This document shows positions 7,230 to 14,524 of a stretch of DNA of 33,547 bases, piece after piece (within the stretch, counting starts at the first letter, position 1; each line of letters starts with the position of its first letter). This stretch comes from Thermovirgaceae bacterium. GTDB taxonomy: Bacteria; Synergistota; Synergistia; Synergistales; Thermovirgaceae. The notes beneath the pieces were generated by a model. The model had not been told where the DNA came from and ran no database searches. It saw only the letters and a list, made by a program, of their open reading frames with translations. A program made the position numbers and the translations under genes. The stretch is from contig JAUSOU010000064.1 in the NCBI GenBank assembly GCA_030656095.1, positions 1 through 33,547 on the forward strand, given 5' to 3'.

Positions 7230-7374
7230 CGGTCGTTCTGAGTAACGAAAATAAGGTCTTTCGGGCCTGGCAGCCATGGTTCCACCTTCGGCGGCAGTCC
7301 TCCTGGCTGTGCCGTGGCGACCGCGGCCGGTCAATCAGCGAGGAAGTTCATCGAGAGGGGATCCCCTTTTTTTT
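7230..7374 (+). ncRNA. Candidate structured leader RNA ending in a hairpin plus T run
   Basis: Successive complementary segments can be read directly: CGTT/AACG around CTGAGT; GGTC/GGCC around TTTCG; GGCA+GCCA pairing with TGGC+TGCC across a 2-nt bulge and enclosing a smaller CC-rich/GG-rich hairpin; GACCG/CGGTC around CGGC; and lastly GAGAGGG-GATC-CCCTTTT running into eight Ts. The stretch lies 80-230 nt upstream of the corrinoid-activator gene. It matches no riboswitch consensus I can recall, including cobalamin, SAM and THF. It could be an attenuator, a small RNA or chance pairing in GC-rich DNA. The remainder of the 7021-7457 gap (7104-7229 and 7375-7457) shows no gene; a weak TACAAT -10-like box lies at 7387-7392. 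Confidence 0.3.
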
Positions 7375-7457
7375 GTGGTGCACCTGTACAATAGCCGTGA
7401 GATGGGGATGATTTGTCAACTCTTTCAATACATGCCTGAAAGAACGGAGAAAGACTA

Positions 7458-9278
7458 ATGCGGATAACCTTTTTGCCCATTGGCAGTATGGTGACTGTGG
7501 AAGCAGAGGAGCGAACAGTCGGCCAGGTTGCAGCCCGCCTGGGACCAGGCCTTGATCAGCCCTGTGGAGGAGGGGGAACCTGCGGGAAATGCAGGATCCT
7601 TGTCCCCAATTCGACCTCCGAACCGAGTGTTACCGAACTGAAATTTCTCTCTTCTGAAGATCGGGCCAGCGGCCTTCGCCTTGCCTGCCAGTGCCCGCTG
7701 GAGGACGGTCTTGTTGTCAATCTTGGCGACTCATTGGAAGAAAAGCGGGACAGGATCCTCAGCGGCGATGCCGGGGCGCGCTATAAGAGAAAACCGCAGC
7801 CCGTAGTCCGAAAAAAACGGATTTGCCTGATCAAGCCCGAGGTCAATGACCCGGGTACATCCCTCGCAGCTATCCTGCGCAGGGAGACAGGACAGAAGGA
7901 TATGCAGATCTCACTGCAATTGCTGCAGAGCCTTCCCGGGGCCTTTGCGAAAGGGGAGAGCGCAGTAGCCGTAATATCACATTCCAGGCTTGTTGCGCTT
8001 GAAGAGGATGAAAAGATGGATGGCGTCTTTGGTGTCGCGATCGATATAGGAACCACCACCCTCGTTGTATGGCTGGTGGATCTTGACACGGCAACGGTTA
8101 TAGACACGGTCTCGGAGTTGAACCCGCAGACCTCTTCCGGAGCGGACGTGCTGTCCAGGATATCAGTGATCCAGAATAGAGTAGCCGGTCTCGAGATGCT
8201 CAAAGTTGCTGTCCTGTCATCTCTGAACAGAATGATTTCAACGCTGGCCAGGAGGAACGGCATTGCCCCGGCGGGCATTTACGCCGCGGCCGTGTCCGGG
8301 AACACCTGCATGGGGCATATCTTTATGGGGATAGACCCTTCGACCATCGGGCGAAGCCCATTCATTCCCGTCACCCGGAGCCTTCCACTCCAGGACGCGG
8401 GATCATTGGGTCTGGAGATCAATCCACAGGGCGAGGTTTTGATGATCCCGTGCATATCGGGCTACGTGGGGGGCGACATAACGTCCGGAATCCAGGCCTC
8501 CGCCATGTTCAAAAGCCCAGCGATCACTCTTTTGGTAGATATCGGGACCAACAGCGAGATCGTTCTGGGCAACAGGAATTTTCTCCTCGCATGCTCCGCC
8601 GCGGCCGGCCCGGCCTTTGAGGGCGCCCGGATCACTCACGGGATGCGGGCCGGGAACGGGGCCGTGGAAAGGGTCTCCTTTCAGGATGGAGAGATCCGCC
8701 TGGGCGTGATCGGTGATCTCGCCCCCGCAGGGATATGCGGCTCCGGTCTCGTGGATCTGGTTGCGGAGATGCGCCGTTTCGGCCTGATAGACAGAAGCGG
8801 CAAGTTCGCCGATCCCGCCCCGGACAGCTGGCTGCACAGCCGCATTTCGAAGAACCCGCAGGGCATGAAAGAATTCCATATATACGGCACAATGACGAAT
8901 GAGTCCGCGAACGGTCTTGTTTTTTCCCAGAAGGACGTCAGGGAGGTTCAATTGGCTAAAGGCGCCATTGCGACCGGGATACAGATCCTTCTTGAGAAAA
9001 AGAACCTGAAACCCGGTGACCTGGACCGGGTCGTTGTGGCCGGAGCTTTCGGAAACTATCTCAACAGCGAAAATGCCGTAAAAATTGGGATCCTCCCGGA
9101 AGTTTCCACCGAAAAGATCGAATATATTGGAAACTCCTCTGTCATGGGCGCCTTTCACGCTCTTGTTTCCCTGAAAGACTATCGTTTCATGGAGAAGATC
9201 GCCCGGGAGGCTGAGTACGTGGAACTTTCTTCGGTGGGCGATTTCCAGCGGCGCTTCCTTTCGAATCTGCACTTTTAG
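7458..9278 (+). CDS. Corrinoid-protein reductive activator (RACo-like, 2Fe-2S plus ASKHA/DUF4445)
   Basis: RACo-type proteins use ATP and a [2Fe-2S] cluster to reduce the inactive Co(II) corrinoid of methyl-transfer proteins back to Co(I). The N-terminal plant-type ferredoxin domain shows Cys36, Cys42, Cys45 (CGGGGTCGKC) and Cys77 (LACQCPL). The actin/Hsp70-like ATPase core follows with AIDIGTTT near residue 195, a second VDIGTNSE motif, and GICGSGLVDLVAEM in the C-terminal DUF4445 part. At 606 residues it is of normal length. ATG 7458 has GGAG 8 nt upstream. It is followed 30 nt later by a MetH-activation-domain-like gene, forming a two-gene corrinoid maintenance unit. No corrinoid protein or methyltransferase is encoded in the window, so the target is unknown. 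Confidence 0.9.
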   Translation: MRITFLPIGSMVTVEAEERTVGQVAARLGPGLDQPCGGGGTCGKCRILVPNSTSEPSVTELKFLSSEDRASGLRLACQCPLEDGLVVNLGDSLEEKRDRILSGDAGARYKRKPQPVVRKKRICLIKPEVNDPGTSLAAILRRETGQKDMQISLQLLQSLPGAFAKGESAVAVISHSRLVALEEDEKMDGVFGVAIDIGTTTLVVWLVDLDTATVIDTVSELNPQTSSGADVLSRISVIQNRVAGLEMLKVAVLSSLNRMISTLARRNGIAPAGIYAAAVSGNTCMGHIFMGIDPSTIGRSPFIPVTRSLPLQDAGSLGLEINPQGEVLMIPCISGYVGGDITSGIQASAMFKSPAITLLVDIGTNSEIVLGNRNFLLACSAAAGPAFEGARITHGMRAGNGAVERVSFQDGEIRLGVIGDLAPAGICGSGLVDLVAEMRRFGLIDRSGKFADPAPDSWLHSRISKNPQGMKEFHIYGTMTNESANGLVFSQKDVREVQLAKGAIATGIQILLEKKNLKPGDLDRVVVAGAFGNYLNSENAVKIGILPEVSTEKIEYIGNSSVMGAFHALVSLKDYRFMEKIAREAEYVELSSVGDFQRRFLSNLHF

Positions 9279-9308
9279 CCGGGGCCGTTTCGGCAAGAGG
9301 AGCGGTGC

Positions 9309-10094
9309 ATGAACAATTTTGAAGTGTATCTTCAGTCACAACGCGAAAACGCCGGACCGCCGACTCTCGAAACCAGAAGAGCTGGAACCCTGGATCTGGA
9401 TCTGGGGCCCCTGGAGGCTCACTACCGGAGACAGGGAGAGGCGGCTTTCAGGTATTTTTGCAAATTCTCCGAACTTTGGATGAGTCCGCAATGTCGGGAA
9501 GCTATCGAACCGGGAGCCAGCATAGTCTTTATCCCGGCCAGGATCCTTTCCGAAAAATTGCAGGGCAGCGAGATGGTGGAGACAGGAGGAGAGTTCAGGG
9601 AGTTACTCGAACGCACGCGAAGAACAGCTCTTCTGGTATGGACCATTGGCGGGCGTATCGAAGAGCAGATCTCCCGGTATTGCGAGGGGAATGAAAGGCT
9701 CGTCGGCTTTCTGCTGGACGCAGCGACCTCCCTTTTGCTGAACGAGATGCACAATGTGTTGAGAGCCCTTGTCAAGGAAGAGGCCTTATCACTCTTTTCT
9801 CTTTTTCCCATTGCTGAATACTACCCTGGAGTCGGGAGCCCAGATTCCAGCCTGATCCGGCCGATCCTTGATATCTCGGATGCGGACAGGCGTCTTGGTC
9901 TGGCGACGAACGACCAAATGATGATCCACCCCAAAAAATCCCAGTGTTCTGTCGTTCTTCTGGGGGAAGAGAAGGACTCCCGGATACTTGTGAATTCTCC
10001 CTGCATTCCCTGTCAGGGGAAGAAGTGCATGTACTTTCAGTTGGGAGGGTGTCATGTTGGGAGGGCGGGCGGAAGCGTGACGCATGGCTCGTGA
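9309..10094 (+). CDS. Vitamin B12-dependent methionine synthase activation-domain-like protein with Cys cluster
   Basis: The protein resembles the stand-alone relatives of the MetH C-terminal activation domain, which binds AdoMet for reductive methylation of cob(II)alamin. The characteristic EYYPGVGSPD segment is at residues 170-179, followed by the MMIHPKKSQCSVV segment. Its end carries CIPCQGKKCMYFQLGGC (Cys232, 235, 240, 248), a spacing suited to an Fe-S or zinc site and typical of corrinoid-operon members of this family. ATG 9309 is preceded by AAGAGGAG. It probably works with the upstream RACo-like protein on a shared corrinoid protein. The last dozen residues (GRAGGSVTHGS) are encoded partly by a short-repeat tract and may be a degenerate extension. 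Confidence 0.8.
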   Translation: MNNFEVYLQSQRENAGPPTLETRRAGTLDLDLGPLEAHYRRQGEAAFRYFCKFSELWMSPQCREAIEPGASIVFIPARILSEKLQGSEMVETGGEFRELLERTRRTALLVWTIGGRIEEQISRYCEGNERLVGFLLDAATSLLLNEMHNVLRALVKEEALSLFSLFPIAEYYPGVGSPDSSLIRPILDISDADRRLGLATNDQMMIHPKKSQCSVVLLGEEKDSRILVNSPCIPCQGKKCMYFQLGGCHVGRAGGSVTHGS

Positions 10095-10170
10095 CTCGTA
10101 GGAACAAGGGGTCTTCGGGAGGCATTAAGCGAGAACGGTCAACGGTAAACAGTGAAGGGTGAGAGATCTG
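10075..10170 (+). repeat. Two degenerate short-unit repeat tracts
   Basis: GTGACGCATGGCTCGTGACTCGTAGG contains copies of a GTGACTC(GT)-like unit, and GAACGGTCAACGGTAAACAGTGAAGGGTGAG contains copies of an ACGGTMA-like unit of 7-8 nt. They lie side by side at the end of the activation-domain gene and before the dCMP deaminase. The units are imperfect and their boundaries approximate. Confidence 0.45.
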
Positions 10171-10180
10171 GAATTGCTAT

Positions 10181-10186
10181 TATAAT
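10181..10186 (+). promoter_or_regulatory. Consensus -10 box ahead of dCMP deaminase
   Basis: A perfect TATAAT sits 26 nt before the GTG start of the deaminase and is embedded in an AT-rich ATTGCTATTATAATG. No good -35 box lies 16-18 nt upstream (the hexamer there is GGTGAG), so this may be a weak or activator-dependent promoter. The later transcription start would leave a leader of about 20 nt. Confidence 0.4.
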
Positions 10187-10212
10187 GAGCAAGTTACAGG
10201 AGGTGATGCACG

Positions 10213-10692
10213 GTGGAGGATATGCGTCCGGGATGGGACGAGTATTTCATGTCGATCGCGGCGGTTGTTTCGAGCAGGAGCACATGTCTCAGAAGAAAGG
10301 TTGGCGCGGTTGTCGTGAGAGACCGTCAGATCGTCAGCACCGGTTACAACGGTGCGCCCAAAGGCACCCCCCACTGTTCGGAGACGGGCTGTCTGAGGGA
10401 GAAGATGGAAGTTCCTTCCGGGGAAAGACATGAGATATGCCGCGGTTCGCACGCCGAGGTGAACGCCATAGCCCAGGCGGCGGCGATGGGTTCTTCGACG
10501 TCGGGTTCCATGATCTACTGTACCCACGAGCCTTGCTCTTTCTGCACCAAGGCCATAATCAACGCCGGGATAAAGCGGATCGTCTTCGTGAATTCGTATC
10601 CCGACACTATCGGCTGCCTGCTCCGCGAGGAGGCGGGCATAGATGCAACCCGGCTTCCTGATTGCCCGCGACCATCCCCGGAAGAGAGGTGA
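10213..10692 (+). CDS. comEB: dCMP deaminase / ComEB-type zinc deaminase
   Basis: This is a cytidine/deoxycytidylate deaminase family enzyme that converts dCMP to dUMP for dTMP synthesis. The zinc site is intact: [13 protein letters not shown] (His80, Glu82) and EPCSFC (Cys108, Cys111). The insertion [32 protein letters not shown] is typical of dCMP deaminases, and the 159-residue length is normal. GTG 10213 is preceded by AGGAGG with 9-nt spacing. It is followed at 6 nt by the AAA+/TPR gene, so the two are likely co-transcribed. ComEB is the Bacillus name and is used here only as the closest family label. Confidence 0.92.
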   Translation: MEDMRPGWDEYFMSIAAVVSSRSTCLRRKVGAVVVRDRQIVSTGYNGAPKGTPHCSETGCLREKMEVPSGERHEICRGSHAEVNAIAQAAAMGSSTSGSMIYCTHEPCSFCTKAIINAGIKRIVFVNSYPDTIGCLLREEAGIDATRLPDCPRPSPEER

Positions 10693-10698
10693 TGCGGT

Positions 10699-13329
10699 TT
10701 GGCGATCGAGATCTCCGGCAGGAAAAAAGCAACCCGGAATTTCCGCATCGAGGACTTGATAGGCCTTGAGCCCATCAAGCGCGAGTTGCGCAAGATCGAG
10801 GCGATGCTCTGGCTGAACAGCCACCGCCGAAGCGAAGAGCTGGGAGAGTTGCGGCTTCAGTCCTTCCATTTCAGTTTCCGGGGAAACCCTGGTACGGGAA
10901 AGACGACAGTTGCCAGGCTGATCGGCGATATTTTCCACAGGTACGGGATCCTCCGCGTGGGCGACGTTGTCGAGGTGGACAGGGCAAAACTCATCGGCCC
11001 GACGCCTGGCGAGACCGAGACCAAAACCCGCAAGGCATTGAAAAGTGCACTCGACGGCGTTCTCTTCGTTGACGAGGCATACAGTCTTCTCGGCTCCGGC
11101 GACAGCGCCGACCCCGGGATGCGAGCCCTTGAGGTGATCCTCAAGGGTATGGAGGACTACCGCGACGCTCTCATCGTCATTTTTGCCGGTTACCCGATGG
11201 AGATGGATCATTTGTTCGACGCAGTGACGGGGCTGAGGAGCAGGGTCCCGTATCATCTGGAATTTCCCGATTATTCCCCAAGGGAACTTGTTGATATTGC
11301 CATTTTCATGGCGGCATTAGAAAATATTGAACTCTCCGATGAAGCTTCCGCGATTTTTCTCAAGATCATGGAGGAACGCTCAAAACTTCACGGTTTCAGC
11401 AACGCGCGGGAGGTGCGGAACCTTCTTGACCATGCAAAAGCACGGCTTTCGGCCCGCCTCCAGTCTCGAAGAAAGGTCACCCAGTGGGACATGAAGGTTC
11501 TTACAGCGCTGGATTTCGAGGAGGAGGGCTCGGAGGCGCTGTTATCACTCGAGGAGGCAAAACGCGAGATGTACCGTTCGCCCTCGGACGTGGGTGCCAG
11601 ATCCGCTTTCGCTGCCGTATGTGCCGGGGCTGGTCTCTGGTCCGACGCGGCATCCGTTATCCAACCCGTTGAGGGCTCTATATCCGGAAAGACCGCGGCC
11701 CTTTACGGAAGGGCCCTTTACACCACGGGCGAGAGGAAAAGATCATGGGAGGTCTTCTCGAAGATGGGCTCAGCGCCTTCGGGCTCCTTTTATCAGGGGC
11801 TTTCCGCGCTCTGGTCCGGAGACAGCAGCGCAGCTTCTTTGCTGCTGTCCTCAGCAGCCGTCACAGAACCGGAAAACCCTGATGTTCTTTTGGCCCTCTC
11901 CGTCGCCAGATTCTTTTCCCGGGATTTTGCAGGGTCCGTCGAAGCCTTCCTGATAGGCGCGGATATCGCGGTGTCCAGTCTCCCCCCGGTGATCCTCCGG
12001 GATCTTCCATTCGAAACGATGCAATGGCCCGAGAGCGCTTCGCATCTTCGCCGGGGACTTTTCTTCGCTTACGGCAGCCCGGACAGGTCCCGGCTGCTTT
12101 TCGCCCAGGCCCTTATCGCTACAGGTGACGGACGTGCTCTTGTTTCTGCCGAGGGAGTCGTTTCAAGATGCATAGAGAATATCCCCGACGATCCGGTTGC
12201 CCACAGGATGATGTCGCTTATCCATGAATCCGCCGGCAGGATTCCCGAGGCTGCCGTTTCTCTTGAGATATCCCTTGAACTGGAACCAAGGAACACGGAG
12301 GACTGGCGGCATCTTGCCTCGCTTTTCGAGAAGACAGGCCAACCTGAACGTGCCGAGGAGATATTCAGGGATATCCTTGAAGAGGACACGACCGGAGGTG
12401 CCGGGATCCGTCTCGCAAGAGCCGCCGAGGCCAGGGGCGAAGAGGAACAGGCCCGTGGGCTTTATCTGAAGGCCTGGGAGGCAGGCCTTTCGGGAGAAGA
12501 CCGCTCTCTCTGCGCCCTGAAAATGGGCGTTTTCGCCGTCTCTTCAGGCCGGTTTGCCGAGGGGGTCCGGTTTTTTCGTGAGGCAGGGGATCTGACGGAT
12601 AACCCTGAGGCTTCCTTCTGGCTTGCAAGAGCCCTTTTGGAAGAGGACAAGTGGCAGGAGGCGGAAACACTTCTGCTGATACCATCCGTAGAGGAGTCAA
12701 CCGAAATGCCCAGGCTCTACTGGCTGGCGCGTTTTTTTGTGTCAAGGCGGGATCTTTTCAGCGCGAAGAACCTGGACTGGAAGGGGCTTTCAAATCCTTA
12801 CCTTAGCCTTGTCCGGGGGGTGGCGGCGGCCCTTTCAGGCGACCCTGGTTCACGCGCTCTGCTTGAGGGAATCCCCGAAAGAGTTATGGGAAGCGATGCG
12901 TTGGCCTTCCTCTGTTCGGCGAAGGCAGCGCTCAGGGAGTGGGAGGAGGTCCGAAGACTGGGAAGATTGGCCCAGACAGCGGAGTATGGCCCCTACCTGT
13001 GGGAACGCCAGCTAAAAAAACCAAAGGAAGAGGCCGCGTATCTTGCCTCGATGGCCGATGCCCATCTCGGCGACTGGGCGGCAGCCCGCGATGGTTTCAA
13101 AAGGAGCGCATCGGTCCTCAGGCATCCTGGCCCCTATTTCGCCCTTGGTGTTTCTTTGGTGGCCTCGGGCAATATCGACGAGGCAAAGCGGGTTCTGACA
13201 CAGATCCAGGCGGCCTCTCCCTCGCTTTCGAATAAACTAGAGGTGCTGATAACACAGAACAGCGGCATCAGGAAGATGATGGCGGATCCCGTGGACCCAG
13301 GCATTCTGGATCCCTTCGCCTTTATCTGA
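10699..13329 (+). CDS. CbxX/CfqX-type AAA+ ATPase fused to a long TPR array
   Basis: The N-terminal 280 residues form a CbbX/SpoVK-like AAA+ module. Walker A is GNPGTGKT (residues 62-69), Walker B is VLFVDEA (121-127), then FAGYPMEMD (sensor-1 region) and GLRSRVPYHLEFPDYSP (arginine-finger region). From about residue 290 to 860 the sequence is a run of TPR-like helices (for example PEDPDVAHRM-like and EDWRHLASLFEKTGQPERAEEIFRDIL). TTG 10699 is used because GAGAGGTGA precedes it and the frame is native from the first residues. No signal peptide or membrane helix is seen. CbxX relatives remodel protein complexes such as Rubisco; here the long TPR part may select a client. The order AAA-then-TPR is the reverse of ESX EccA proteins. 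Specific function unknown. Confidence 0.85.
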   Translation: MAIEISGRKKATRNFRIEDLIGLEPIKRELRKIEAMLWLNSHRRSEELGELRLQSFHFSFRGNPGTGKTTVARLIGDIFHRYGILRVGDVVEVDRAKLIGPTPGETETKTRKALKSALDGVLFVDEAYSLLGSGDSADPGMRALEVILKGMEDYRDALIVIFAGYPMEMDHLFDAVTGLRSRVPYHLEFPDYSPRELVDIAIFMAALENIELSDEASAIFLKIMEERSKLHGFSNAREVRNLLDHAKARLSARLQSRRKVTQWDMKVLTALDFEEEGSEALLSLEEAKREMYRSPSDVGARSAFAAVCAGAGLWSDAASVIQPVEGSISGKTAALYGRALYTTGERKRSWEVFSKMGSAPSGSFYQGLSALWSGDSSAASLLLSSAAVTEPENPDVLLALSVARFFSRDFAGSVEAFLIGADIAVSSLPPVILRDLPFETMQWPESASHLRRGLFFAYGSPDRSRLLFAQALIATGDGRALVSAEGVVSRCIENIPDDPVAHRMMSLIHESAGRIPEAAVSLEISLELEPRNTEDWRHLASLFEKTGQPERAEEIFRDILEEDTTGGAGIRLARAAEARGEEEQARGLYLKAWEAGLSGEDRSLCALKMGVFAVSSGRFAEGVRFFREAGDLTDNPEASFWLARALLEEDKWQEAETLLLIPSVEESTEMPRLYWLARFFVSRRDLFSAKNLDWKGLSNPYLSLVRGVAAALSGDPGSRALLEGIPERVMGSDALAFLCSAKAALREWEEVRRLGRLAQTAEYGPYLWERQLKKPKEEAAYLASMADAHLGDWAAARDGFKRSASVLRHPGPYFALGVSLVASGNIDEAKRVLTQIQAASPSLSNKLEVLITQNSGIRKMMADPVDPGILDPFAFI

Positions 13330-13376
13330 CCCTGGAACCGCTATCCGGAAAAATCATCTACAGGGAGGCAAACGCC

Positions 13377-13955
13377 ATGGGCGTAACAAGAGACGATGCT
13401 ATGAAACTGCTTCGTGAACACAACAAGGAGATCAACCATATCCGCCATGCGCTGGCCGTCGAGGCGGCGATGCGGCATTTCGCGAAGGTCAACGGGGGGG
13501 ACGAGGATCTCTGGGGTCTGGCGGGCCTGATCCATGACGTGGACTGGGAGACGACCAGGGAAGATTATTCCCGGCACACCCATGTCGGTGCGGGGTGGCT
13601 CAAAGAGGCTGGTTACCCGGACGAGATAGTCAGGGCAGTGCTGGCACACGGCTGGGGGATATGCTCCGACGTAGAGCCTCTTACGGCGATGGAAAAGCAC
13701 CTTTATGCCATAGATGAGCTGACGGGCTTCGTAACCGCGGTCGCCCTTGTGCGCCCTGGAAAATCGCTGCAGGATCTGACGGTGAAATCAGTAAACAAGA
13801 AGTGGAAGGACAAGGCGTTCGCGAGGGGCGTCGACAGGGCTGTCATCGAGAAGGGGAAAGCCATTCTCGACACTCAGCTGGAAGACCTGATCGACGGCGT
13901 GATCACAGCTCTCAAGCCGATAGAGCGCGAGATAGGACTCGGCGAGGGGAACTAA
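13377..13955 (+). CDS. HD-domain hydrolase
   Basis: This 192-residue protein has the HD superfamily metal site: HIRHALAVEAAM (His24), then GLAGLIHDVDWE (His53-Asp54), then HTHVGAGWL and AVLAHGWGI supplying further His ligands. HD proteins are phosphohydrolases acting on nucleotides or phosphate esters; this short single-domain type has no assigned substrate. ATG 13377 follows AGGGAGGCAAACGCC. It lies 47 nt after the AAA+/TPR gene and may share its transcript. Its TAA stop overlaps the stop codon of the convergent gene by two bases. Confidence 0.85.
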   Translation: MGVTRDDAMKLLREHNKEINHIRHALAVEAAMRHFAKVNGGDEDLWGLAGLIHDVDWETTREDYSRHTHVGAGWLKEAGYPDEIVRAVLAHGWGICSDVEPLTAMEKHLYAIDELTGFVTAVALVRPGKSLQDLTVKSVNKKWKDKAFARGVDRAVIEKGKAILDTQLEDLIDGVITALKPIEREIGLGEGN

Positions 13956-14422
13956 TCGGCCATCTCCGAGTCGAGCAGGCGCCAATTTGGCTCTTCGGCG
14001 CCAGGGTCGAACCGCAGGAGCATGTATCCGCCGATGTGGCCGTCCTCGGCCCACACTATGCACCAGCTGGGGCCGACAAACCATACCAGTGAGGGATCGT
14101 ATATCCTCATGGTTCCGCCATGAATTCCTTCCCAGGGGATGATGTCGTCCCTGGAGAGAAGGCTTGCGGAGATCCATGCCCGAGGGTCGGGTCTGGCCTT
14201 TGTCTTCAGCCTCTCCCAGTCGGGCCTGGGAATTGGCTCGTCGTCCATATCAGCGGATATCCGCGCCCTGGCTTTTTCGAGCTCTTCGAAGGTCAGGGCG
14301 AGTTTTTCCTGAAGCTGCGTGTTCTCTTTGACCATCCTGGCGTATCTCCAGAAGATCACCCCGGAAGCGGTCGAAAGAAGCAAAACGACAATGACGAGCA
14401 AAAGTGCGCCCTTACCCTTCAT
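13952..14422 (-). CDS. Hypothetical membrane-anchored protein with short coiled coil
   Basis: I do not recognise a family. The 156-residue protein begins with a single hydrophobic helix (residues about 5-26, ALLLVIVVLLLSTASGVIFW), then a heptad-like charged stretch (residues 30-55, VKENTQLQEKLALTFEELEKAR), then a globular part rich in Trp (WISASLL, WEGIHGG, WFVGPSWCIVWAEDGHIGGYMLLRFD). The topology suggests a periplasmic domain tethered to the inner membrane. It is transcribed divergently from the OPT transporter, with about 100 nt between starts, and converges with the HD gene so tightly that their stop codons overlap (13952-13955). Confidence 0.7.
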   Translation of the reverse strand: MKGKGALLLVIVVLLLSTASGVIFWRYARMVKENTQLQEKLALTFEELEKARARISADMDDEPIPRPDWERLKTKARPDPRAWISASLLSRDDIIPWEGIHGGTMRIYDPSLVWFVGPSWCIVWAEDGHIGGYMLLRFDPGAEEPNWRLLDSEMAD

Positions 14423-14524
14423 CCTGACCCCTCCCCAGTCCCGATTTTCCGGTATATGTGATATGGTCAGATCCCATTCTGAACTAATAGTGTAACATCG
14501 AAACGAAAAGGAGAGAGTGATCTT

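Noticed and set aside
7276-7374. T-box-like string GTGGCGACCGCGG within the leader region
   Set aside because: The T-box consensus has a single base between TGG and ACC, but here there are two. The downstream gene is not an aminoacyl-tRNA synthetase or amino-acid gene, and no specifier stem is evident. The GACCG/CGGTC hairpin explains the sequence.
10515-11256. Long minus-strand ORFs opposite the dCMP deaminase and AAA+ gene (for example 10180-11256)
   Set aside because: These are GC-rich shadow frames of well-supported genes; their translations are low-complexity and unrecognisable.
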